Source: Labeo rohita (lineage: Eukaryota; Chordata; Actinopteri; Cypriniformes; Cyprinidae). From it: a stretch of 64,000 bases of DNA. Below the pieces are notes generated by a model. That model made no database searches and had not been told where the DNA came from. It worked only from the letters and a program-made list of their open reading frames with translations. Shown piece by piece: positions 34,277 to 45,200 of the stretch; position 1 is the stretch's first letter, and the number at the start of each line of letters is the position of its first letter. The stretch spans positions 3,256,515 to 3,320,514 of the forward strand of contig NC_066891.1 of assembly GCF_022985175.1 (NCBI RefSeq), read 5' to 3'. Both the position numbers and the translations under genes were made by a program.

Positions 34277-36520
34277 CTACAGCAGACGCTGACACCTCTG
34301 GAGGCATTGGCGCAGCTTCTCCGACGGGGAAGGCCTCTGGAGCCGACTTGAGACCAGACGGGACCTCTGGAGCAGACTTGAGACCAGACGGGGGCTCTGG
34401 AGCAGACTTGAGACCAGACGGGGGCTCTGGAGCAGACTTGAGACCAGACGGGGCTCTGGAGCAGACTTGAGACCAGACGGGGGCTCTGGAGCAGACTTGA
34501 GACCAGACGTGACCCCAGAAGCACAATGTGCAGCCCACACACACCAGATGGCAATAGCCATTAAGGGTAGAGCAGCAGCGGGAGGTTGTGGTGGGTCCAG
34601 GGCGCTGGCTATCCCGATAGGCTGTGGTCTTGGGATGTCAGACGAGATGTGACTTGACTTGGGGTCTGGTGTGACTTGACTTGGGGACTGGGCATGACCT
34701 GACTCTGGGCCGTCAGACGGGTCATGGTAAGGCTCTGGGTGGCCAGACGAGACGTGGCTTGAGTCTGGGCCGTCAGGCGGGGCGTGGCTTGAGTCTGGGC
34801 CGTCAGGCGGGGCGTGGCTTGACTCTGGGCCGTCAGGCGGGGCGTGGCTTGACTCTGGGCCGTCAGGCGGGGCGTGGCTTGACTCTGGGCCGTCAGGCGG
34901 GGCGTGGCTTGACTCTGGGCCGTCAGGCGGGGCGTGGCTTGACTCTGGAACAGCCGCCTTGACATTGCTCGACTTGGAAGCTTGACTGGACCTGGAAGCT
35001 TGACTGGACTTGGAAGCTTGACTGGACGCTGAAGCTTGACTGGACGCTGAAGCTTGACTGGACGCTGAAGCTTGACTGGACGCTGAAGCTTGACTGGACG
35101 CTGAAGCTTGACTGGAGACGGAAGCTGCATTATGACAGGACCTGACAACTAGGCTTGACTCACGAGGATCTGCAGAGGCCTGGCTTGCTTCAGGAATAAC
35201 AGCTGTAACGTGACTTGGCTCAGGGACGACAGCTGTGACGTGACTTGGCTCAGGGACGACAGCTGTAACGTGACTTAACTCATGAGGAACAGCTGTGACT
35301 TGGCTTGACTCGTGGAGAACAAGAGCTTTGGTTTGACTTGACTCTGTTGTTTGACCGGACTTGGAAGCTTGACTTGACCCTGGGGTAGCAGCCGCGACGT
35401 GAAGGAGCGCCATTTTAGCTGCCCGTACAGCCATCAGGGGTGAATCCAGCACATGTGCCATCATGATAGGCCGCGATCTTGGGATGTCAGGCGGTACGTG
35501 ACTTGACTCAGGAACCACGGCTGTGACTTTGCTTGACTCGGGAACTGCTTCAGGGAGGGCGGCCATGATGGGTGCAGACTCAGGAGCAGAAGACATGGCG
35601 TGAACTGGCTGTGACTTGACGGAGATGTCCTGAGCAGGCTGTGGTTTGGCTGACGTGGCGTTAGCGGGCGCCGGCCTGACTGACGGGGCTTTAGCAGGCG
35701 GAGGCTTTGGCGTGGCAACCATCTTGTGCAGTGGCTCTGGCGTGGCAGCCATCTTGACAGTGCTTGGCTCGGGAACGATGACTGTAACTTGACTTGACAC
35801 AGAAACAGCAGCTGTAATGTTGCTTGACTCAGAAACTTGACTGGACTCAGGAAACAGAGCTGCAACTTGACTCGATTTGGAAACTTGACTTGACTCAGGA
35901 AATGTAACTGTACCTTTAAATGGCTTTTGTATGGCAGCTGTGACGTGACGGAGCTCTGTGATCGCCGCCATCTTGTGAGCGGGCTCCGCCGTCGCCGCCA
36001 TTGTGTGGACGCGCTCCGACGCGGCCGCCATTTTGTGAACGGGCACCGCTGTCGCCGCTACTTTGTGCACAGGCTCTGTTGTCGCTGCTGTGGTATGAAC
36101 GCGCTCCGGCGCGGCCGTCATCTGGTGAGCGAGCACCGGCACGGCCGCCATTACACGGGCCGGTTGCGCTGCCGGCGTTACCGCGATGTCGCGTTGCTTC
36201 CCCGCGACACCCACAGTGAGCAAGGAACCGCTGATCTGGAGTGCAATGTTCAGATATTGGCTTATCGTCCACTGGGGCTGATACATTGGCATTAAGGAGC
36301 CGAAAGGTTCAGAGAGACCTCCACGGAAAAAAATCATCAGACACAGATCACTCATCGAAGTCTGCTGTGCTAATGCGTAGAAGTCCATGACAAACTTTTC
36401 AACTGGTCGCTCACCTTGCTTGAGGAGCATGATCTGTACTGCGGGGTTCTGAGCTGCTGGATCCTTGTTGACGGATTGTTCTGTTACACGGAGTGAGGGA
36501 CGAGAGGCGAGCGGATCCAT
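34277..36520 (-). CDS. Gag-like protein of the complete LTR element (frameshifted)
   Basis: I place the start at the Met of MDPLASRPSLRV (36520), inside the LTR, because it lies after the promoter and begins a sensible protein; the open frame itself extends to 36736. A segment at about residues 28-100 (VEKFVMDFYALAQQ, MIFFRGGLSEPFG, ISQYLNIALQI) resembles the Ty3/gypsy Gag capsid-like domain. The rest is Pro/Ser/Ala-rich repeat: an SSQASA array (18-bp units, about 35020-35110) and a GPESSHAPPD array (30-bp units). Near 34441-34455 one repeat unit has four G where its neighbours have five, which shifts the frame. The conserved continuation (VGEAAPMPPEVSAS and the Pro-rich end) is read in another frame down to about 33525. 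This copy is therefore probably damaged or relies on frameshifting. Confidence 0.65.
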   Translation of the reverse strand: MDPLASRPSLRVTEQSVNKDPAAQNPAVQIMLLKQGERPVEKFVMDFYALAQQTSMSDLCLMIFFRGGLSEPFGSLMPMYQPQWTISQYLNIALQISGSLLTVGVAGKQRDIAVTPAAQPARVMAAVPVLAHQMTAAPERVHTTAATTEPVHKVAATAVPVHKMAAASERVHTMAATAEPAHKMAAITELRHVTAAIQKPFKGTVTFPESSQVSKSSQVAALFPESSQVSESSNITAAVSVSSQVTVIVPEPSTVKMAATPEPLHKMVATPKPPPAKAPSVRPAPANATSAKPQPAQDISVKSQPVHAMSSAPESAPIMAALPEAVPESSKVTAVVPESSHVPPDIPRSRPIMMAHVLDSPLMAVRAAKMALLHVAAATPGSSQASKSGQTTESSQTKALVLHESSQVTAVPHELSHVTAVVPEPSHVTAVVPEPSHVTAVIPEASQASADPRESSLVVRSCHNAASVSSQASASSQASASSQASASSQASASSQASASSQASKSSQASRSSQASKSSNVKAAVPESSHAPPDGPESSHAPPDGPESSHAPPDGPESSHAPPDGPESSHAPPDGPDSSHAPPDGPDSSHVSSGHPEPYHDPSDGPESGHAQSPSQVTPDPKSSHISSDIPRPQPIGIASALDPPQPPAAALPLMAIAIWCVWAAHCASGVTSGLKSAPEPPSGLKSAPEPRLVSSLLQSPRLVSSLLQSPRLVSSLLQRSRLVSSRLQRPSPSEKLRQCLQRCQRLL

Positions 36521-36920
36521 ATGCAAGCCTTTATTGGGATGAGACAAAGACATGGTCGTACAGGCAAGGTCGAGACGGGAGCAAACAGGAATAACAAAGG
36601 CGATCGAGAGAATAATCCAGATAACAAGAGCGATAATCCAAGGCAGGCGGCTAGACAGACGTAAACGAAAGAGCAGGCGAGAAGTCAAAAACACGGGAAC
36701 CAGAAACCAGGGAACGCTAACACAACAACAATACAATCTAACAATCCGTGACTAGCATGGAAAGTCCGGGGCTTTTATAGCGCCGCTGATTGGTCGTGGG
36801 TCAAGTGTAATGGCTGATGGGAAATGTAGTCCGGGGTGTGGTGCAACAGTCTGTGTGTGAAAGGGCGAGAGTGACATCTGGTGGTGAGCGGACAGCGGGA
36901 CACCGACCAGATTCGTGACA
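36482..36920 (-). repeat. 5' LTR of the complete LTR element
   Basis: 439 bp. It carries the promoter TATA box and polyadenylation signal for the element, transcribed leftward. The ATTAC duplication follows at 36921-36925. Confidence 0.95.
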
Positions 36921-39248
36921 ATTACAGTACACAAAATGAACAGTCCAAAACTTTCACACATGCTGTATAAAATCTTTAAACAGTCCAAATTAATTATCAA
37001 TTTATTTTCAAGCAATTGTGTATATATTTTCAAAATTCCCTGAACCCAATAAACTACAGTAGTCAACATCTGAAGTGGATCAAAAAAGTTCATCCAAGTT
37101 GTTCTAAAACAAGAGCAGGTATTCTTTTGGTTTTAGGACAACTTTGAAAAAATGAAAGGTTTTGATCCCCTACTGTATACTAGGATTTTTAAGCTGGATA
37201 AATGTAGAAAGCACAACATTTCAGTGTTATAGCAGGAAGTTTGATGATAAAAGAAAATATATTTGGCTATTAGTTTACATCCTGGTCTTTGTAATATTGA
37301 ACATTGCATTTGCATCGCATCTGATTTCAGAATCCATTACAGTTTTACAGTACATCAAGAAATAGTCTCATGCAAAATAATTGCACAATACGTCAAGCTT
37401 TAACAGAATATTTCTATTGTTTTTCCAGGAAAAAGTCCTTGTAGTTCCTCACACGTCTTCTCAGATGGTCAATACTGGAAATAAAGAACTGGTCTACAGT
37501 CTCAGATCTGGTCGATATCATCTTGTTTATGCTTTTTTTCTTCTTTCCCACTGCATTTATTCAAACAAAAATCGAAATCTCTTTTTTTTCAGCAGTTGAA
37601 TCCATAAAGTAAGAGATTTTAAGTCCATAAACATCTCATAAGGAGCATCTGTTGGAGCTTCTCATATCCTGATCTGACATCAGTGAACTGCTTCTGAAGA
37701 GATGTAAGCATGCCTGTGGAAATTTTGTGTCAGTATCATTCACAAAATAATTTATCAATTGCATATATTTAATGTTTGCACATATTTAATGATCTCATTA
37801 AGAGAGCAAGTTGTCAACTAAAATGTATTTTTAGTACTTTTTACAATACATTTAGTTGCAAAGTACCTCAGAAAATCATGATGTTCATGTTTATAATATC
37901 TTATTATCTTCATGCCTTGTAGTTGCATTTAGCAGATTAGAGCTGGGCGATAGTATAGTATAGTTAGGTCATTCTATGGAAATGTCCATTTTTCTGTCCC
38001 TAGCCTTTACAGAAATATTACACTTGAAACGCACTTTAGGGTTACAATTTCTTTATATTTTAAAATGAAACAATATGTTATTAGAACAATTACACCTTCT
38101 ATTTGTTTTTTATGGATTATATAGAATTCCAAGTCCCACAAAACTGCTCATTCCCACAGCCATCTACAGAGAGAAAATGCTTTATTTTGAGGTTTTTCTA
38201 CCATTTAAAATACAATAATGTATTCATAACTATCAAATGGCAGATATAAATGGCATAAAAAATAAATGCTGAATGAATATTATAAAATATATAATGAAAA
38301 TAGTGGTCCGCTGGAGTAGTCACTGATTACCGTTTAACAAAAATCTTTTATTCTGAAATAGTGACATCACTTGAATTCTTTCTTCCTATTTTCTAAATAT
38401 CTATAAAAATGGCACATGAAAAGTCCACTGTCCTTTTTTAGTTATCAGAAATGTTCTCATTTATTTCATGATGTCATGTGAAGCTTTTAGTTGAGCTCAC
38501 TGGTGTGACTTACTTTATTGTTAAAAAAACTAGAATTACAAATGTATTTAACTACTTAAATTAGTGAGTATACCATGATTGACAACATGTGGTTTGATAC
38601 CTTGCCACAGCCATTTTGCACTGGTGTTACCTTCCTTATGGGTAACACTAGTGAAGATCGGTATGTCAGGTCTTATATGTATGTCACTGGTGTTACTGTT
38701 TATTTTTTGTCACATTAAATAAATAAAACAATCTCCTTATTTCTTGCATTTTCATTTATTTTGAGTACATGTGCTGAAAAAAATTGAGAAATAATATTTC
38801 ATAAAAACCTTTAATATTGCCAAAGAAGTAAGGTAACACCAGTGACTTTTTTCCCCTTAAATGGTACATATGGCCTTTAAATAAATGCACAAAAATAAAT
38901 AAATAAATCATTAAGCTGTCATTTATGTGTATTCATAAAGTCAAAAGTTAATCTAATAATGTAAGTCTAAGTTTTTTAGAAAAGTCTTTTAGAAAAAGAA
39001 ATACATTTTAAGACATCTTGCCATACCAAAAGTGGACATTTCTGTAGAATGATCTGGTTATATTTTGCAACGCTATAAACAATCAAGCAGTTGAGATTTG
39101 TTATTTAGTAGCTTATGTACAGTATATCACCCTATGCGAGTGTACTTTATCATAAAGTTGGACATACTTGTATATACAGCTTTATTATTTGGATCTGTAT
39201 TAATGTAATCTCTCTTAAGCATGCAATGAATCACTGCTTGTAACTCAC
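36921..39248. other. 3' region of the RhoGEF and flank
   Basis: Holds a possible last exon (37713 down to about 37619; acceptor TTCCACAG) and the inverted-repeat element at 37968-39054. The rest is AT-rich without coding signs. Confidence 0.45.
37968..39054. mobile_element. Non-autonomous DNA transposon with inverted ends GGTCATTCT...AGAATGATC
   Basis: The left end (GTCATTCTATGGAAATGTCC, about 37969) and right end (GGACATTTCTGTAGAATGAT, about 39034) are inverted copies with few mismatches. It is about 1.09 kb, non-coding, contains short GTAACACCAGTGAC-like subrepeats, and lies between the last visible RhoGEF exons. Confidence 0.7.
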
Positions 39249-39259
39249 CTCTATCACAG

Positions 39260-42200
39260 CTAAACTTCTGTTGATGCCTTGGAACGAATTGGCTCTTGAA
39301 ACTGACACTGCGGTAGACATAGAAGAACATAATTAACATTTAGTCTGACTAATTATTTTCCTTATGAAATATCATTATTAAACTATTCAGCTATTTTGCT
39401 CATTTAAGTGTCAAAATAAACACTTAAGTGTATTTTGCTATTTTTTTTCTATCCGCTTTTCTAAAACAAATAGCCCAAAATTTTTAAATTGACCAGTGCA
39501 TGGAAAAATAAACAGGCCTGTAGTGCCTTAGGCACACAGTACATTGGACTTTATTTTTATGGCCTTTTTAGAGTGTGGTATTTTATAAGTCAGCATCACT
39601 TGGTCTAAAAATGTTGCCTAGACAGGCAGCTCACTGGGTTTTTAGCCAGAGCTGATATGCGTTGATTTCTCAACCTTGAGAGAACCGTGAGCATCTGTTT
39701 GTGAACTGAGCTTCTTCCTGGACAGGGCAGGTGAGTCGTAGTGAAGAACGTGAGCAGAAGACGACTGACACGCTGAAGGTCTGGAGTAAAGCAGTGACGA
39801 CACAGACGCTCTCCTCCTTGTGGGGCAATTATGATCCGCACAGCTAAATAAACCCGTGTTCTCTGTAGAGGAATCTATAAAGAAGGGACAAAGAGTTTTT
39901 TTTTTTTTAGATTATTCAGACCTTTTCCTTAATATACAAATGCTATTATTTTTCCTATATTAGTATGTGGGAGTTTTTGCTACCGTATTTTCCTTGGAAA
40001 ACGCTGGGTGACATGGAGCCCCGCCCAGATGAGGATGATGAGTGGCTGCCTGCCGTTGATGTGCTGCTGCCAGAGCCAATCGAATCTGGCCGTGGCAAAG
40101 CCACACCCCTTTGAAGGCTGGACACCAAGGGATTGGGTGTTTTCAGTATTCCTACAACTTCTGCCAAAAGAAAAGTCAGAAAATTCAGGTAATGACTGAA
40201 AAGGGCTTTACTGTATTTAATAAATTGGAGCAGCTACAAATTAGGCTATTTCTTCAGGGGGCGTAGCAACTATTATACTGTATGTCCTCACATTTAAGGT
40301 ACAATCATTAGTCTGCATTTGAGAGAGGCTGATTTTTATGAAAGCTTGTTTCTGATAAAGGATTTTTTTTTTAAAAGAAAGGTCATTTTGACTTTTTCAT
40401 AGTTAATTCAGAGTTAATATTTCAACTCTGACTTTTTTCTCAGAATTGCAATGAGTTTATATCTCATAATTCTGAGTTTGTATCTCACAATATTGACTTT
40501 TTTTCATAACTGTGAGAAAGCCAATCAGAATGAAGAGAATTCTTATCTTTTATATTTTGCAATTCTGATATTTTCCCTCAGAATTGTCGAAGTCCTAATT
40601 ACCTTTTTATTTTTTCTTCTGTGGCAGAAACAGGCTTTCATAGATTTTGTTTGGCTGCATTGTGAATTAAATGGAATTGTGAAGCGTTGCTGTGTAAAAC
40701 GACAGCTTTAAAGAGACTGTTCACCCAAAATTGCACAATTCTGTAGTCATTTAATCATGAAGACTTATTGGTAACCAAACAGTTTTGGGTCCTATTGACG
40801 TTGCATTTTTCATCCATATAAAGTAAGTCAATAGGACCATTTTTATTTTGGTTACCAACATTCGTAAAAAAAAAAATTGTTTTGTTCCACACAAGGCAGT
40901 CATATAGGTTTGGATAAACATGAGGGGCAGTAAATTTAAATTTTTTTGGTGAACTATCCCTTTAAAATCAAGCAGAAGCTTCTGTCAGCCCAGAATTGGG
41001 TTGAACAAGTGTGCAAGTGTTAAGCAGTAATCATATTATAGCTAGCGTTCACTAACCAACATCTGCCTTTCAGCGAATTAGTCGCAGATTAGTTAGCGTG
41101 AACAAACCATGTAATTAATATTCATGACCCAAGCCACACCTGGTAAAGTTTGTGTGCCAAGACTCTGGCAGAAAATAAACTACCTGATGAAAAAAGACAA
41201 CAGAAGAGAAGTCATCTTTGATAAAACTGCATTTTTTAATTCATAGTTGTTGTGATAGTGTTTTAATCCTAATTGTGAAGGTTTCATAATAAATCCACTA
41301 GAATAACTGGCATTTCAGGATATTTTTCAAACTGCTCCTACGCCCTTGAGTTTATTACTGTGAGATCAGAGTTATATGCATGCAAATTGTCAGCCTGTGA
41401 TTGGCTGATAAATACCTCTTCCTGTGACGTCACCATTTACGGTGTGATTGCTAACAGCTGCATTTCTAGGTTGAATGTCAGCAAATGGTTTCCAACCCAT
41501 TCCCATGAACAACCTCTCCTGTCTCCTCAGCTCTGAAACACAAACATCAACAGGTCAATTTTTGACTAGTAATATGCATTGCTAAGAACTTCATTTGGAC
41601 AACTTTATAGGTGATTTTCTCAATAGTTTTTTTTTTTGCACCTGCAGATTCCAAATTTTCAATTCAGTTGTATCTTGGCAAAATATTATTGTCCTATCCT
41701 AACAAACCATACATCAATGGAAAGCTTATTTATTCCTTTTGGATGATGTATAGATCTCAGTTTCAAAAAATGTACCCTTATGACTGGTTTTGTGGTCCAG
41801 GGTCACATATTGAATTGTGATATACTCTGACCTCTGCTCTTCAGCGCTTGTTCCCACAGTATGTGCTCCAGGTCTCTGGTCCAGGCCTCTTTGGCGTCCC
41901 GTGTTTCTGCCTGTAGGATGTAGGTGTCCTGAGAGCGTCTTCTCCTGAACCAGATCTCGAAACTCCGGCCACTCACCCCGCAAGAATGGGTCATTCCAAT
42001 CTCACAGGTCTACAGAGAAACATTAAACCAATTTTAAATGAAATAAGTATGCAAAAACACATCTTATTTAATAATAACAAAGCGCATTGACTGTTTGCAC
42101 GGTTTTCTGTAAATTTTGATTCTGAATGAATGGGTTCGATTCCCAAGAAAAACACATAAAATATAGATAAAATATATATTTAGGCTCATTTATTATTAAT

Positions 42201-45200
42201 ATTTTATTTATTTATTTATTGTGAAATGCATTTTCAGATATTGAAATTGTTTAGAAATAAGTTTATACACTACTATTCAAAAATGTATGATCCATAAGAT
42301 TTTTTTTTTAAATGTTAGTTAAACCTGCATTTATTTGGCTAAGAATGCAGTAAAACAGTTAAATTATGAAATATTATTGCAGTTCAAAATAATTGTTTTC
42401 TATCTGAATATATTGTAAAATGTAATTTATTCTTGTGATTAAAGCTGAATTTTCAGCATCATTACTCCAGTCTTTAGTGTCACATGATCCTTCAGAAATC
42501 ATTCTAATATACTGATTTGCTGCTCAAGAAACATTTATTATTATTTTCAGTGTTGTGCTGAGTATCATATTCATGTGAAACCGTTACACATTTTGTTTTT
42601 CAGGATTCTCTGATGAATAGAAATATTAATATTCTCACACACATACCTTGATAGACATTTTGTAAACGTACACATCATCTCCACGCTCGTCGTTTTTTTT
42701 GGTCTTGGTGAAGAGGATGACATCTTGGAAGAGAAACACTCGCCGGAGGGAACGTTTCTTGCGGAAAATTACCCAGAATTCATCCTGCCGAATCAGTTGG
42801 CCCTGCTCGTTCAGATTCAGCTGAAGAACCAGAATGATTTAAAAAAACTTAGAACATCTTGCATATTATAGAAAAATTGGAAAACCAATTTTAGACCAAA
42901 ACTTGTGTTCCAAAGAAAAATAATGTGACTATATGGTGACCAAATTGCATTTGTTGGTGAACTATTACTTTTTATTATTATTTTTTTTTTTTTAACAGGT
43001 TATTAAAAATCCATCTTAAAGCTTCACAACTAACATCACAGTCACGGATGGCGTCCATGGTGAGCAGGTCGTTCCCGTGCCGCAGCTGGAATCGCACCAC
43101 CTCTAGAGCCGCCTGGATCTCCTCTCGTTCTCCGCTCTGATCCGGCACACATTCGTCCAGGATCTCCTGCAGCAGGAGACTGTATTTACTGATGCGCTGG
43201 ACTGGTTTCAGCAGGTATGAGGAGAGATCCATGCTGTCACCCAACTCCATCTGCTTACGCTGGACAAAACAAGGTTTGATTTCATTCCCATTTGCTTGAA
43301 TTAAACTCAGAAAAAATACCAAAAGATGCAGAAATAACTGTGGAATTTTATATTTTATATAAATATAATATATATGTTTTTTTAACTCCTTTTTTTTTTT
43401 AAGGTTGAAAAGTTATTTTATGTATTTAAATTAATAATTAATAACATACACATGTAAAATAAATAATTATGTAAAAAATGATTAAAAAGTATTACATTTT
43501 CATATTGTTTAACATTTTAATATTTATTTATTTTAAATATTCATTTTATATATTTATAATATTTATATTTTAAGCATTTTATTTAATGGAAAAATATTAA
43601 TATTTAATTAATATATGCATATTATTTAAATAAAAATATAAAAATGTAAAATAATAAAAAATAATATGAATTATAATATATATTATATATTGTTATATTA
43701 TTTATATGCATATTAGCGTACAACAAACCAAAGGTTCCTCACCTTGAAGTATCTGTGATGCTGGATTAGTGCGTCAGACTGGGGTTTGTTCTTGCTGTAA
43801 AGGGCGTAAAGTCCAAAACTCTCTCTCTGTTTTAATAGATGTTGTACAAGGTTCAGATGATAAACAAAGCAGCCTGATTATGATCAAAATACAGTGCTGT
43901 CTTACGTGATTCAGGAAACAGCGTCCGACTCTGAGCGGTTCTGCCTGACAGGCCTCCAGTTCCTGCTGGAAGTGCTGGCAGTGGAAGTCGTACAGTTTCT
44001 CCAGGTTGCCGAATATGCGCCCGCGTTGACCTCGCAGATCCTGTGGGACATCCGGTCTGGACAGCAGGGGGAAGTAGTGAGTCAAGATGTAGCCGAGAGA
44101 GCGGACGTACTCCACCTCTGTCAGCAGGAGCTCCTCCAAGATACGATGAAGCTTCCTGTCGGGAATCAGAGATAAGGTTATATTTCTAAAATAATCATAT
44201 GTCAGCACTTTTCAGTTTTCAATTTCCAATATTTCTTCATTTAAAAATGAAATCTCAACTGTGACAGTCTTCAAAAAAAAAAAAAAAAATCATTGTAATA
44301 CTATTCATTTACTTGTCCACCACTTTAACACGGTACTACCCTTAAAATCCTCTTTTTACTGTAACTTTACCTTTCTGACATCAGTGAAAGCTTTTGGACA
44401 AAGAAAGAAATAGCATGAAAAATATTGAGACTTTTTCTCAATCTTACATTACTGCTGAAAGGTTCGGAGTCAGTAAGGAGTCAGTTATTTTTTGAAAGAG
44501 ATTATTAGTTTTATTCAATAAGGATGCATTAAATTGATCAAAAGTGACAGTAAAGACATTTGTAATAAAGATTTATATATTAAAGAAAATAATATATAAA
44601 AGATAATAATCAGAGGTGTTTCTTGGCCAGCAAATCAGCGTATTAGAATGATTTCATGTGACACTGAGACACTAGAGTAATGATGCTGAAGACTAGAGTA
44701 ATGATGCTGGAAATTCAGCATTACATCACAAGAATAAATTATATTTTGCATTATATTCACATAGAAAACAGCTGTTTTGAATTGGAATAATTTTTCATAA
44801 TATTACTGTTTTTGCTGTGTTTTTGATCAAATAAATGCAGCCTTGATGAGCAGAATAGACTACTTTAAACTACATTAAATACATTAAATAAAACTAACAG
44901 ACTCCAAACTTTTAAATGGTACTGTACGTAACTAACAGATAGAAAACAAAGTGCATCTTCAAGGTAAGTAATTTCAACTCAGTGTTTAATCTGTATATTT
45001 AGAGACAACATGAAATTTGCAAAGTGCATTTAAATTCAACATAAAATAGGCATTAACTTTTATTTACATTTAATTATTATACTTTTTTTACATGAATTTG
45101 TACATTTTAATTAATTAATTAATTTTTACACATATTTTTAATTTACTTAAATTATTTTAATTATGAATAAATGAATTAAAAAATACAGAATTCCAAGAAT

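Larger units (their letters stand above)
33206..36920 (-). mobile_element. Complete, very young non-autonomous LTR retrotransposon
   Basis: Two 439-bp LTRs (33206-33644 and 36482-36920) in which I find no difference by eye flank a 2.8-kb internal region. The 5-bp target duplication ATTAC is perfect (33201-33205 and 36921-36925). On the minus strand the LTR starts TGTCACGAAT and ends GTGTAACA, with a polypurine tract (complement of TAGCCCCCCAAGG, 33643-33655) before the 3' LTR. A TATA box sits in each LTR (inverse of TTTTATA at 33497-33503 and 36773-36779), as does an AATAAAGG signal (inverse near 33252 and 36528). The only product is a Gag-like frame; no pol is present. A standard tRNA primer site next to the 5' LTR is not recognisable. 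Confidence 0.95.
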
